A stretch of DNA of 56,252 nucleotides from Leisingera daeponensis DSM 23529 (GTDB lineage: Bacteria > Pseudomonadota > Alphaproteobacteria > Rhodobacterales > Rhodobacteraceae). Of this stretch, positions 44,480-52,800 are shown piece after piece. Position 1 is the first letter of the stretch; every line of letters begins with the position of its first letter. The position numbers and the translations under genes are program-made. The notes under the pieces were generated by a model, which was not told where the DNA came from, searched no databases, and saw only the letters and a list, made by a program, of their open reading frames with translations. The stretch lies in contig NZ_AXBD01000006.1 in assembly GCF_000473145.1 (NCBI RefSeq), positions 1-56,252 of the forward strand, in the 5' to 3' direction.

Positions 44480-46808
44480 AACCGTGCCTCACCTTTGCGT
44501 ATAAATTCAGATGAGCGCTCACGTAGTCTTCGATCCTGAAGGTCTGCGAGCGCTCAAAGCCGTTCTGCCCCAGCCGGCTGCGCAACTCCGGGGAGGCCGC
44601 CAGGCGGCGGATGGCAGCCGCGATGCTGGCAGGCTGCGCCGGATCGACCAGCAGGGCGGCCTGGCCGTCCGGGCCGACAACCTCCCGCAGCCCCGCGACA
44701 TCCGAGGCGATGACAGGCAGCGCCGCGTTCATGCCCTCCACCGCCGCCAGCCCGAAGCCTTCCCACAGGGAGGGGATCAGGAAGATGTCCGCCTCCTGCA
44801 GCAGCGCCCGGATGTCCGGCACATAGCCCGCAAACTCCACCGCTTCGGACAGGCCCAGCCGCGCGGCGGTGCTGCGCAGCGCCTCAAGCTCGGGCCCGTC
44901 GCCCGCGATCACATAGCGCAGGTTGCAGGGCATCAGCTGCGCCAGCGCCTCCAGCGCCGCGCCGTAGTTCTTGGCCGGGGCCAGGCGGCCGGCCGACAGC
45001 AGGGTCAAGGGCGCGTCCTTGGGCGCGCGCCGGATGGGCCTGTCAAAGAACAGCCGGCAGCCATTGGGGATCACCGTGACCCCCTTGACCCAGGGGCGCG
45101 CCGCCTTCAGCTCGGCGCTGACCCCCTGGCTGATTGCGATGATCTGCCGGAAGGCGCCGTAGACCTGCCTGTCGACCGCCCGCCCGAACAGGCTGGACCG
45201 GCGGTTGTTGGAGGTGCTGTGCTCGGTGAAAAGCACCGGCGCGCCCACCACGCCGGCCCGCACCAGAAGCGACAGGTACAGGCTGGCGGGAAACAGATGC
45301 GCATGCACGACGTCGCTGGGGCGGATGTGCCGCCTGGCATAGGCCGCGAGCCGGCCGAAGGCGCGCGGGTCATAGGGGCTGCTCACCCCAAGCGACACCG
45401 CCCCTTCCGGCACGCCGCCCTCGCCGAAGCCCTCCAGCGAGACCAGATGCGCCTCGATCCCTTCCGACTGCAGCTGGCCGTGCAGGCTGCGGGCCATCCG
45501 CTCGGCGCCGCCGCGTTTCATGTCGATGCTGTTGATGATCTGGAACACCCGCGGCCGCGCCGCCGGGTCCGGCGCCGCCGCGGGCGGCGGAGGCCGCCGC
45601 CGCAGCCTGCTGAGGCTGCTGCGCAGCGCCTTGCGCTGCTTGGCCGGAAGGATCCGGGCCAGAGGGTGCTGCCGGAACAGCGCGGGCGCCTGAAAGCGGT
45701 TCCAGGGCACCGGCTGCCAGTCCGGCGGCGGCTCCGACATCACCGTTTCAAAAAGTCCGGCATAGGCGCGCACGCATGTTTCGCGCGAAAACCGGCTGCG
45801 GGCCGCCGCCGACACCGCCCGGCTCATCGCCTGCAGCTGCGCCCGGTCCCGTGCCAGGCCTTCGATATGCCTGGCAAACTCCGCGGTGCCGCCGGTCTCC
45901 GCCAGGAACCCGGTTTTGCCTGCCTCGATCAGGAAATCGGTGATGCCCGGCAGCCGCCAGGCAACCGGGACAGCGCCGGCCGCCATCGCCTCGAGCAAGG
46001 CGTTGGGGCAGCCTTCGAAATGCGAGGGGAACAGAAAGACATCGGTCTCTTCCAGAAACCCCGGGATCTCCCCGGGGGTCAGGCTGCCGAGGAAGCGCAC
46101 GGCCTCCGGGTCCGCCAGCCCGGCCAGCGCCCGGCGCAGCTCCGCCTCATCCTTGCCCTGCCCCGCGATCCGCAGCTGGAACGGCACCCCGGCGTCTTCC
46201 AGATGGCGCAGAATGTCAGGCAGGTGCATCACCCCCTTCTGCCGGTGCTCCAGCCGGCCAAGGAAGCCCAGTCTCAGGGCCCCGCCCCTGCCCCGCACCG
46301 CCCGGGCCGCCGCGGCGAACCGTTCCGGCGGCACCCCGTTGGGGATCAGGGCAATCTTGTCCGGGCTGACGCCGTAGCCGGTTACCAGGTCCTCCTGCAG
46401 CCGCGGCGTCAGCGCCACGATCCGCGCCAGCCGCTCCTGGCCGATCAGGGTCAGCTTGTAGCCTTCCTCGAACCCGTTGGCGCAGCGGGCCAGGGCCCGC
46501 ACATGGGCGGGAAGATGCGGCAGCGCGCTCAGGATGGCGGGGGAGTTGACGCCGAACACCGCGTCGATCTGTTCGGCCGCGCACCAGCCGGCAAACGCGC
46601 GGGCCTGTGTTTTCAGGCTTGAGCTTCTTTTCGCCAGCAGCACGCATCCCTCATCGGCAAACGCCGGGTCGGTCAGGCTGGCCTGATCGCGGCCCGCCGC
46701 GACGCAGCGCAGGTCGATGCCCTGCGCCAGCAGCGCAGGCCGCATGTTGCGGTAGAAGGTGAAGGTTCCGCTGTCCTTCGGCACCGATCCGAACGCCACG
46801 CGTATCAT
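44469..46808 (-). CDS. Double-headed glycosyltransferase (two fused GT4 domains)
   Basis: A 779-residue fusion of two complete GT-B enzymes. Domain 1 (about 1-360) has MIRVAFGSVPKDSGTFTFYRN, NGVPPERF at 157-164, LGFLGRLEHRQKGVMHLPDIL and VFLFPSHFEGCPNALLEAMAAGAVPVAW. A Pro/Ala/Arg-rich linker lies at about 385-420. Domain 2 (about 420-779) begins RPRVFQIINSIDMKRGGAERMARSL and has TVIPNGCRLFF, LLSAGRLAPAKNYGAALEAL and IFLIPSLWEGFGLAAVEGMNAALPVIASD. Both E(x7)E sites are intact, so it may add two sugars in succession. The start at 46808 is set by the conserved N-terminus. Confidence 0.92.
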   Translation of the reverse strand: MIRVAFGSVPKDSGTFTFYRNMRPALLAQGIDLRCVAAGRDQASLTDPAFADEGCVLLAKRSSSLKTQARAFAGWCAAEQIDAVFGVNSPAILSALPHLPAHVRALARCANGFEEGYKLTLIGQERLARIVALTPRLQEDLVTGYGVSPDKIALIPNGVPPERFAAAARAVRGRGGALRLGFLGRLEHRQKGVMHLPDILRHLEDAGVPFQLRIAGQGKDEAELRRALAGLADPEAVRFLGSLTPGEIPGFLEETDVFLFPSHFEGCPNALLEAMAAGAVPVAWRLPGITDFLIEAGKTGFLAETGGTAEFARHIEGLARDRAQLQAMSRAVSAAARSRFSRETCVRAYAGLFETVMSEPPPDWQPVPWNRFQAPALFRQHPLARILPAKQRKALRSSLSRLRRRPPPPAAAPDPAARPRVFQIINSIDMKRGGAERMARSLHGQLQSEGIEAHLVSLEGFGEGGVPEGAVSLGVSSPYDPRAFGRLAAYARRHIRPSDVVHAHLFPASLYLSLLVRAGVVGAPVLFTEHSTSNNRRSSLFGRAVDRQVYGAFRQIIAISQGVSAELKAARPWVKGVTVIPNGCRLFFDRPIRRAPKDAPLTLLSAGRLAPAKNYGAALEALAQLMPCNLRYVIAGDGPELEALRSTAARLGLSEAVEFAGYVPDIRALLQEADIFLIPSLWEGFGLAAVEGMNAALPVIASDVAGLREVVGPDGQAALLVDPAQPASIAAAIRRLAASPELRSRLGQNGFERSQTFRIEDYVSAHLNLYAKVRHGYGL

Positions 46809-46845
46809 CGGCGGCCTCCCGGCAGGCACAGCCTCGCCCTGCCCT

Positions 46846-46905
46846 GGCCCGCCTTGTTTCGGCCCGCCTTATTTTGGCCTGCCCGGTTCGGGCCTGCCCG
46901 GTGTT
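46846..46905. repeat. 15-bp tandem repeat, four units, in the flippase-GT gap
   Basis: Four consecutive 15-base units beginning GGCCCGCCT or GGCCTGCCC fill most of the 114-base gap between the ABC flippase stop and the GT4-GT4 start. The second and third thymine-rich thirds vary. It lies in the leader of the fusion gene and could affect its translation if copy number changes. Confidence 0.7.
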
Positions 46906-46922
46906 TGGCACGGCCCATCCGA

Positions 46923-48722
46923 TCACCCCCCGGCTGCAACGGTGATGTGATCGCCGGCCCCGAACAGGCTGTCGTAATCGGCGATGGATGTCAGCGCGCC
47001 GTTCTCCAGCGTCAGGATGATGTCGCAGTCCCGCACGGTCGTGTGCCGGTGGGCCACCATGATTAGGGTCTGCGAGCCCGCCAGCTTGGAAATCTCCGCC
47101 ATCACCTGCGCCTCGGTGGCGTTGTCGAGGGCGCTGGTCGCCTCGTCGAACACGATGACGTCCGGCTCGGGGTAAAGGGCGCGGGCAATGCTCAGGCGCT
47201 GCCGCTGGCCGCCGGACAGCCGCACCCCGCGCTCGCCGACAAAGGTCTCGTAGCCGTCGGGCAGCTCGTTCAGGATGAACTCCTCGATCTGCGCCATGCG
47301 CGCCGCAGCCCGCAGCTTCCCGGTGTCGATATCCGCGTCGGGAACGCCAAAGGCGATATTCTGCGCCACCGTGGCATCGCTCAGGTAGATGTCCTGCTGG
47401 ACATAGCCGACATTTGCGCGCCAGGAGCGGATTTCACTGTGCGACAGCCTGCGGCCGTCAATCCGGATCTCGCCGCTGTCCGGTTCCAGCAGCCCCAGGA
47501 TCATATCCATCAGGGTTGTCTTGCCGGCCCCGGTCCGGCCGACAATCCCCACGGACATGCCCGCTGCAATCGTGAAGGTCACGTTTTTCAGGCTGTCTTC
47601 CTCGGTGCCGGGATAGCGGAAGCACACGTCCTGGAACTCGATGCTCTCCCGGAAGCGCAGGGGGGCAACCGCGCCGGGCAAGGCCGGCAGGTCTTCCGCG
47701 CTTGTGAAATCCTCCAGGATGGACTGTGCGGAAGCGCTGCTCAGCCGCAGGGACACAGAGGCGTTATAGCCGCGCTGGAAGGCCGGCATCATGCGGTAAA
47801 GCGCCAGGACAAACACCCCGAGCGTCGGCAGCATACTGGCCATCGCGGCGCTGCCGGTGCCGCCGCTGCGGGCGGACAGCAGCAGGGTCAGCAGCACAGT
47901 GCCGCCGATGGCGACGGATTCGATGATGTGGCGCGGCGCCATCCGGACGGTGTTGGACAGCGCATTCGCATTGGCATAGGCCGACGACGGCACCGAATAG
48001 CGTTCAATCAGGTTCCGCTCCCGGTTCAGCAGCCGGACCTGTTTGCCGCCGATCAGCGCCTCCATTGCCAGCCGGTGCCGTTTGCGGTTGGTGCTCAGGA
48101 TGGTCAGGCCCAGCCGGCTTGAGATCCGGCGCACGGACAGCAGCAGCACCGCATAAAGCGCGGAGAATGTGCCCATCGCCAGCAGCGTGACCGACGGGTT
48201 GATCACCAGCAGCAGCGCCACCAGGAAGATGAGTGTCACAGCCGCGACCACGAATTCCGAAAACGCCCGGAAGACCTGCGAGACGATGCGGGCCGTCTCC
48301 GACAGCATATTCGCCACAAGCTCGCTGCTGTTGCGCTGCAGCATGAACGGGTAGGGCTGCTTCAGATAGGCGGTCAGCAGGCGTTTCGACAGGCTGTGAA
48401 CCCGCCCTTCAAGCCAGCGGTTGGCGGCATAGACGGTCAGGATCTTCAGCCCCGCGGTGGCGAGGAGCATGACGAAGAACGCGATGCCCAGCACAAAGAT
48501 GAACTCATCGGCGCTGCCAAAGCCGCCCCATGTGTAGACATATGACAAGTAGCTGTTTGACTGAATGAGCCCGGGCTCGCCGAGCACCTTGAGAAAGGGG
48601 AAGATCATGGCGACCCCCACCATGTCCGCAAATCCGCTCAGGATGATCAGCGGCATGATCAGCATCGCCGTTTTGCGCTCCGCCGGCGTCAGCAGCCGCA
48701 GGGCCAGAGACAGGCTTTTCAT
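46923..48722 (-). CDS. ABC-type lipid-linked oligosaccharide flippase, PglK/MsbA-like
   Basis: A half-transporter of 599 residues. The ATG at 48722 follows GGAGG. The six-helix domain (about 20-315) starts LLTPAERKTAMLIMPLIILSGFADMVGVAMIFPFL, a pattern typical of PglK-type flippases that move undecaprenyl-PP-oligosaccharides to the periplasm. The ATPase has Walker A GRTGAGKT at 395-402, Q-loop YVQQD, LSGGQ at 502-506, Walker B VIVFDE at 522-527 and H-loop VAHRH. No Wzx flippase is seen in the window, so this may serve the operon's glycan. The type I exporter lacks this signature and is a separate system. Confidence 0.9.
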   Translation of the reverse strand: MKSLSLALRLLTPAERKTAMLIMPLIILSGFADMVGVAMIFPFLKVLGEPGLIQSNSYLSYVYTWGGFGSADEFIFVLGIAFFVMLLATAGLKILTVYAANRWLEGRVHSLSKRLLTAYLKQPYPFMLQRNSSELVANMLSETARIVSQVFRAFSEFVVAAVTLIFLVALLLVINPSVTLLAMGTFSALYAVLLLSVRRISSRLGLTILSTNRKRHRLAMEALIGGKQVRLLNRERNLIERYSVPSSAYANANALSNTVRMAPRHIIESVAIGGTVLLTLLLSARSGGTGSAAMASMLPTLGVFVLALYRMMPAFQRGYNASVSLRLSSASAQSILEDFTSAEDLPALPGAVAPLRFRESIEFQDVCFRYPGTEEDSLKNVTFTIAAGMSVGIVGRTGAGKTTLMDMILGLLEPDSGEIRIDGRRLSHSEIRSWRANVGYVQQDIYLSDATVAQNIAFGVPDADIDTGKLRAAARMAQIEEFILNELPDGYETFVGERGVRLSGGQRQRLSIARALYPEPDVIVFDEATSALDNATEAQVMAEISKLAGSQTLIMVAHRHTTVRDCDIILTLENGALTSIADYDSLFGAGDHITVAAGG

Positions 48723-48920
48723 GACGGCCTCCGGCAGAGTGCGGGCTTGCGCCTCCGGCATAATCCAGAAGCGCGCCTCCGGCGCGGGGCAGAACTGCCG
48801 GAACCCTGCGGCGGCCGCGGCCGCCCTGCTTTCTGAAACACGCCGGCCGGGCACGCCAAGGCGGCCCCGCTCAGCTTCTTTGAAACCGATACCAAATCAC
48901 AATGCACAAGACTGCTTTCG

Positions 48921-49610
48921 TTACAGGCGCGGCGGCCAGCCAAATACGATCTTGATTGTTGCAACTAATACGAAAAGATCCAGCCGCCACCCCATGTTGC
49001 GGACATAGTGCGCATCCAGCTCAAGTTTTTCCCGGGCCTTCTCGATGCAATCGGTGTAGCCCTGGGTCACTTGCGCATAGCCGCTCATGCCCGGCTTGAC
49101 GGTTTCGCGGATGCCGTATCCGGGAATCGCCTGCCGGTAGGTTTCGGCAAAGGAGAAGATTTCGGGTCTCGGGCCGATCAGGCTCATCTGCCCCATCAGG
49201 ACGTTCAGGATCTGCGGCAGCTCATCGAGCTTGGTATCGCGCATCCAGTGCCCCAGGGGGGTGATGCGGGAGGTCTCCAGCGGATCGTCCGCCCCCCGGC
49301 AGCCTGCGCCGCTGCAGGTCATGGTGCGGAACTTGATCATCGTGAACCCCTGCCGGTTCCGGCCGCAGCGCTGCTGCAGGAAGAACAGGCGACCCGGATT
49401 CCCGAAGGGGTTCAGGCACAGCAGAACGCAGCAGATCCCAAGCAGCAGCGGCAAGCAGGCCAGGCTGATCAGAATATCCGCTGCACGTTTGGACACCAGG
49501 TAGGCACGCCGTTTCGCGGCACGGGAAAACGCCCCTGAGAGATTTTCCCCCTCCCCGCCAGGGTAATAATACCTCTTGGCGGCGACTTTTAACATAACAC
49601 CATTCTTCAT
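48921..49610 (-). CDS. Phosphoglycosyl transferase (second priming enzyme)
   Basis: A 229-residue monotopic phosphoglycosyl transferase that starts a lipid-linked glycan on undecaprenyl phosphate. A basic 40-residue N-terminal extension precedes one hydrophobic helix (about 45-67). FTMIKFRTMTC, KLDELPQILNVLMGQMSLIG (catalytic Asp-Glu), PRPEIF and KPGMSGYAQVTQGYTD follow. It differs from the enzyme at 17.2 kb in length and motif wording. First gene of the minus-strand run leading to 37.1 kb, with a 198-base gap before the flippase gene. The ribosome site is weak; a second ATG lies five codons in. Confidence 0.93.
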   Translation of the reverse strand: MKNGVMLKVAAKRYYYPGGEGENLSGAFSRAAKRRAYLVSKRAADILISLACLPLLLGICCVLLCLNPFGNPGRLFFLQQRCGRNRQGFTMIKFRTMTCSGAGCRGADDPLETSRITPLGHWMRDTKLDELPQILNVLMGQMSLIGPRPEIFSFAETYRQAIPGYGIRETVKPGMSGYAQVTQGYTDCIEKAREKLELDAHYVRNMGWRLDLFVLVATIKIVFGWPPRL

Positions 49611-49872
49611 TTAACTTGTAACCGTCTACTAAACCCATACACGGAGGGCACAGAAACCGGCTGCCCGAAACAAGAAATCCAGCCCCTGAAAACAGGCGGG
49701 ATGGGCATTTGAATCTGTGAAAATCAGTCCCCCCAGACCCCTCACATGCGGCCATTGGAACACACTGCAAGCAGGCCGCCAGACAAGTATGCCGTCCGGG
49801 TGCCGTTCTGCCAAGGTAAAATTTTAAGAATATTTGCTGAAAACTACGCCGGAAAATTTAAACGGCGCGGGT
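49611..49872. promoter_or_regulatory. AT-richer leader of the long glycan operon
   Basis: About 260 bases between two minus-strand genes with noticeably more A+T than the surroundings, especially 49815-49880. It probably contains the promoter for the priming-transferase operon. I could not assign -35/-10 boxes or an operator reliably, and no coding frame is supported. Confidence 0.4.
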
Positions 49873-50118
49873 TTAATTGAATTCCCCGGGAGCGCGGCCG
49901 CGGACCCCGGAAGCAATTGATCTCATTGATTTAATTTTGCCCAAAAAAAGCGCTGCGAAAAACAGGGCGATGGAAAAAAGAAAACCTATTACAACCGAAA
50001 ATACGAATGATAATCCAAAAAACAACCATAGGGAAAATACGGCAATCCACATTGCGCAAACGGATATAAAGAAAGAAGGAATCGCCATGCCGGACCTTGA
50101 ACCTGGAGTATCTGACAT
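49873..50118 (-). CDS. Small two-helix membrane protein in an AT-rich island
   Basis: An 81-residue protein from the ATG at 50118. Residues about 11-60 are strongly hydrophobic and aromatic (FFISVCAMWIAVFSLWLFFG, then FVFSVVIGFLFSIALFFAALFLG), giving two membrane helices. A basic tail (KIKSMRSIASGVRGRAPGEFN) follows. Codons are much more AT-rich than in the neighbours, which suggests a different origin or relaxed bias. No family is recognised. It lies between beta-helix C and the priming transferase on the same strand. Confidence 0.5.
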   Translation of the reverse strand: MSDTPGSRSGMAIPSFFISVCAMWIAVFSLWLFFGLSFVFSVVIGFLFSIALFFAALFLGKIKSMRSIASGVRGRAPGEFN

Positions 50119-50225
50119 ACTGTTATTCCGGCCTGGCCTGCGGCGCCAGAGGCGCACAGGGGTTTGCGGAGAATTGACGCCGCAAGCAGCTGCGGTGCAG
50201 GACAGGATCCTGCACCGCATTGGTG

Positions 50226-52652
50226 TCAGACGAGCAGGAAGTCGTCGCTCAGCGCCGCGCTGCCGGTGGCAATCGCAAAATCGCTGATGGTGCCGTCAAA
50301 GGCATCGGTGAAGCCCGCTTCGCCCGATTTGCTGGCCCAGCCGTTGGCGCCGACCTGCAGGTGCTCTGCGTTGTCCAGCCAGTCGAACTCGAAGTCCGCC
50401 TCTCCGGCCAGTTCGCCGTTCAGCCGCAGCGCAACCTTGCCGCCGCCGAAGCTGGCGCTGACCGAATAATCGGTGTCCGCCTCAATGCCGGTGACTTCGA
50501 AGGTTTCCGACGCAGCACCCTCCTGGAACCGCACGAACAGCGAGCCGTTGCTGATGTAGCTGGTGAAATGCCCGTCGTTGGCATCGGCGCCATAGGCATC
50601 CTTCGAGACCAGCCCCTGGCGGCCGCTGACCGTGTCGGCATTGAAGGTGAAGGCGATGTTGCCTGCCTCCGCCTGCAGCGCCTGGTCCGGCGCGAACTCC
50701 CGCACCGAGCTGTCCGTGCCGTTGAACTCCATCGGGCCGTCCAGCTCGAAGACGTCCGCAAGCGCCGGCAGGCTGGTGTCCGTGCCGGTGCCGCCTTCGG
50801 GTGCCGCAGGGGTGCTGGTGTCCGTCTCCGTGCTGCCGGTTCCGGTTTCACCGCCGCCCGCACCGGAGACCGCGGCTGCGGTGTTGAAGCCTTCGGTGAT
50901 CCCGACGTTCGAGATGGTGCCGTCGAAGGCATCCACGAAGCCGGCCGCGCCGGACTTGCTGGCCCAGCCGTTTGCGCCGATCTGCAGGTACTCCTTGTTG
51001 TCCATCCAGTCCACCTTGAAGGCGGCGGAATCCGCCAGCACATCGTTGACCCACAGGGACACCTGGCCGTCGCCGAAGCTGGTGCGCACGTCATAGTCCT
51101 TGTGCGCCTCGATGCCGTCCATCGTCAGAGTCTTGGAGGCAGACCCTTCCTGGTAGCGGACGTGCAAGGTGCCGTCCTTGATGTAGGAGGTGAAATGCCC
51201 GTCGTTCACGGTTGTGCCGCGGGCGTCCTTGGACACGAGCCCCTGGCTGCCGCTGACCTTGTCCGCGTTGAACGCAAAGGACACCGTTGCGGATTGGGCA
51301 TTTGTGCCGGCGGACGGCGCCACCTCGATCACCTTGGCGGCGGTTCCGTCGAACTCCATCGCGCCCGACCGCTGGAACAGCGTCTCGCCGCTGCCGGCCG
51401 GAGCGGAAGTGTCTTCCTCCGGGGCCGGCTTGGGCTGCGGCTCGGGTTCCGGCGAAGGCTCGGGCTCGGGTGCGGGTGCAGTGCTGCCGCCGGAGCCGCC
51501 TTCGCTCTCGCCGCCTGAAACCGGGCCAGCGGAGCCGGACCACAGCTCGCTGACGGACAGCTTCCGCGGCGCGCCGGTGGTTTCGATGTCGCCGCCGACA
51601 TTGGTGCCCGAGAGGCTGAGCCCGGAAGCGTTCATGAAGCGCAGCTCGCTGACATTGCCGAGCAGGGAGATCCCCTCCCAGGTGATGTCATAGCCGTCCT
51701 TGATCAGGAACGCCCGCCCGGAGTTGGAGCCGGTGGCTTCAAAGATCGTGTCGCTGATGTGGATGTCGTGCGGCATCGCCTTCGCGTTGGTTGCGTTCAG
51801 CAGGCCGGTCCTGTCGACCGCGCTGACCACGATGCCGTTGGGGTTGTTGATGAACTGGCTGCCGTCAACGGTGATGTTGGTGTTCCACTTTTCCGGGTTG
51901 AAATCCGTTTTGTCGTGATACGAGCTCTTGAGGTCGAAGCCGCTGACGCCGTTGTTGTAGAACACGGAATCCAGGACCTTGCCGTTGCGGAACCCGCCAG
52001 CGGTGTCCAGGCCGTCGCGGGCGTTGCTCTCAAAGAAGCTGCCGGTCACCGTCATGTTGGACGGCCCGTCACCGGACGAGGAGCTCTCGGTCTTGATGCC
52101 ATCGCCCAGCGACTTGCGGAAATGGCTGCCCGAAATCGTGGCGCCGTCCCCGGCCACGACGCGCAGCTGGTAGAAGCCGCCCTCGAACAGGCTGCTGTCG
52201 ACGGTGAGGCCGTTGCCGCCCTGCACATCGATATGCATCGACACATTGCCCGAGAAGGCGCTGTCCTTGACGGTGACCCCATCGCCCTCGACGACCAGAA
52301 CCCGCTTCTTGTGGTAGTCCTGGCCCGCAGCGGGAAGGATCCCGTCGTAGCTTGTCTTCGGCGCGTTCACCACGTCGAAGGTGACGTTATCGACCGTCAC
52401 CCCTTTGGACAGGAGGAACAGCGGCGAGGTGTCGGTGGCCGAAGTGGTGCGCACATCGAGGCCCGCGCCGTCTTTGGCGGTGAGGGTGAAATTCTCCGGC
52501 AGCCGCAGGTGCGCCCCCGAGATCTTGTAGGTATCCTCAAGAACCAGCGTGTCGCCGGCCTTGAATTTCTTGCTCGACAGCAGCGACGCAAACGCGCTGG
52601 AGACATCCTGACCCGCGGACCAGCCGAGGTCAGACGAATGCCAAACGGTCAT
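50226..52652 (-). CDS. Right-handed parallel beta-helix protein with two LamG-like domains, paralog C
   Basis: An 808-residue protein. The shared beta-helix core occupies 1-365. An acidic Pro-rich linker follows (about 385-420). Two homologous LamG-like jelly-roll domains lie at about 423-588 and 633-808, separated by a Gly/Thr-rich linker. Each has a MEFxGT start, FNADxVSGxQGLVSKDA, NDGHFTSYI, LQxGANGWASKSGxAGFxDAFDGTIS. The C-terminus ends SDDFLLV, like a type I secretion tail. The ATG at 52652 follows AAAGGAAA. There is no Sec signal. LamG folds commonly bind glycans, so the tail may hold the protein on the polysaccharide. Its upstream region matches that of paralog B. Confidence 0.87.
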   Translation of the reverse strand: MTVWHSSDLGWSAGQDVSSAFASLLSSKKFKAGDTLVLEDTYKISGAHLRLPENFTLTAKDGAGLDVRTTSATDTSPLFLLSKGVTVDNVTFDVVNAPKTSYDGILPAAGQDYHKKRVLVVEGDGVTVKDSAFSGNVSMHIDVQGGNGLTVDSSLFEGGFYQLRVVAGDGATISGSHFRKSLGDGIKTESSSSGDGPSNMTVTGSFFESNARDGLDTAGGFRNGKVLDSVFYNNGVSGFDLKSSYHDKTDFNPEKWNTNITVDGSQFINNPNGIVVSAVDRTGLLNATNAKAMPHDIHISDTIFEATGSNSGRAFLIKDGYDITWEGISLLGNVSELRFMNASGLSLSGTNVGGDIETTGAPRKLSVSELWSGSAGPVSGGESEGGSGGSTAPAPEPEPSPEPEPQPKPAPEEDTSAPAGSGETLFQRSGAMEFDGTAAKVIEVAPSAGTNAQSATVSFAFNADKVSGSQGLVSKDARGTTVNDGHFTSYIKDGTLHVRYQEGSASKTLTMDGIEAHKDYDVRTSFGDGQVSLWVNDVLADSAAFKVDWMDNKEYLQIGANGWASKSGAAGFVDAFDGTISNVGITEGFNTAAAVSGAGGGETGTGSTETDTSTPAAPEGGTGTDTSLPALADVFELDGPMEFNGTDSSVREFAPDQALQAEAGNIAFTFNADTVSGRQGLVSKDAYGADANDGHFTSYISNGSLFVRFQEGAASETFEVTGIEADTDYSVSASFGGGKVALRLNGELAGEADFEFDWLDNAEHLQVGANGWASKSGEAGFTDAFDGTISDFAIATGSAALSDDFLLV
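51563..52631 (-). repeat. About 1.07-kb beta-helix core repeat, copy C
   Basis: Direct repeat of copy A (28466-29528) and inverted repeat of copy B (35163-36231). Identity to B is highest and extends beyond the coding core into the linker (about 51470) and the leader. Confidence 0.85.
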
Positions 52653-52800
52653 GTGATTTCCTTTCACTGGCAATCAGCCGCCGAGTGGTGCGGCCGACAC
52701 TCTTACATTCCTTACATTCCGAAACAGCACTGTCCGGGGCGGGCCCTGAAGACGGGGCTGAAGCACCGGGACAGGCCCTGGATGCCGCAGATGTCTCAGA
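52653..52800 (-). promoter_or_regulatory. Duplicated promoter/leader region of beta-helix C
   Basis: Homologous to 34990-35141 upstream of paralog B, including the 27-base CGGCCGCACC...GGCTGATTGC block and a GAAAGGAAA ribosome site. C alone carries a 9-base direct duplication (TTACATTCC twice, 52703-52720) in the otherwise conserved leader. Confidence 0.7.

Noticed and set aside
44511..46622. Plus-strand 703-codon frame
   Set aside because: Antisense to the GT4-GT4 fusion gene, with no domain or signal and the wrong composition.
48723..48854. N-terminal extension of the ABC flippase and GCCTCCGGC repeats similar to the 27-bp array
   Set aside because: The ATG at 48722 has GGAGG directly upstream. 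The GCCTCCGGC core is short and GC-typical, its spacing is irregular and it does not match the 27-bp unit otherwise.
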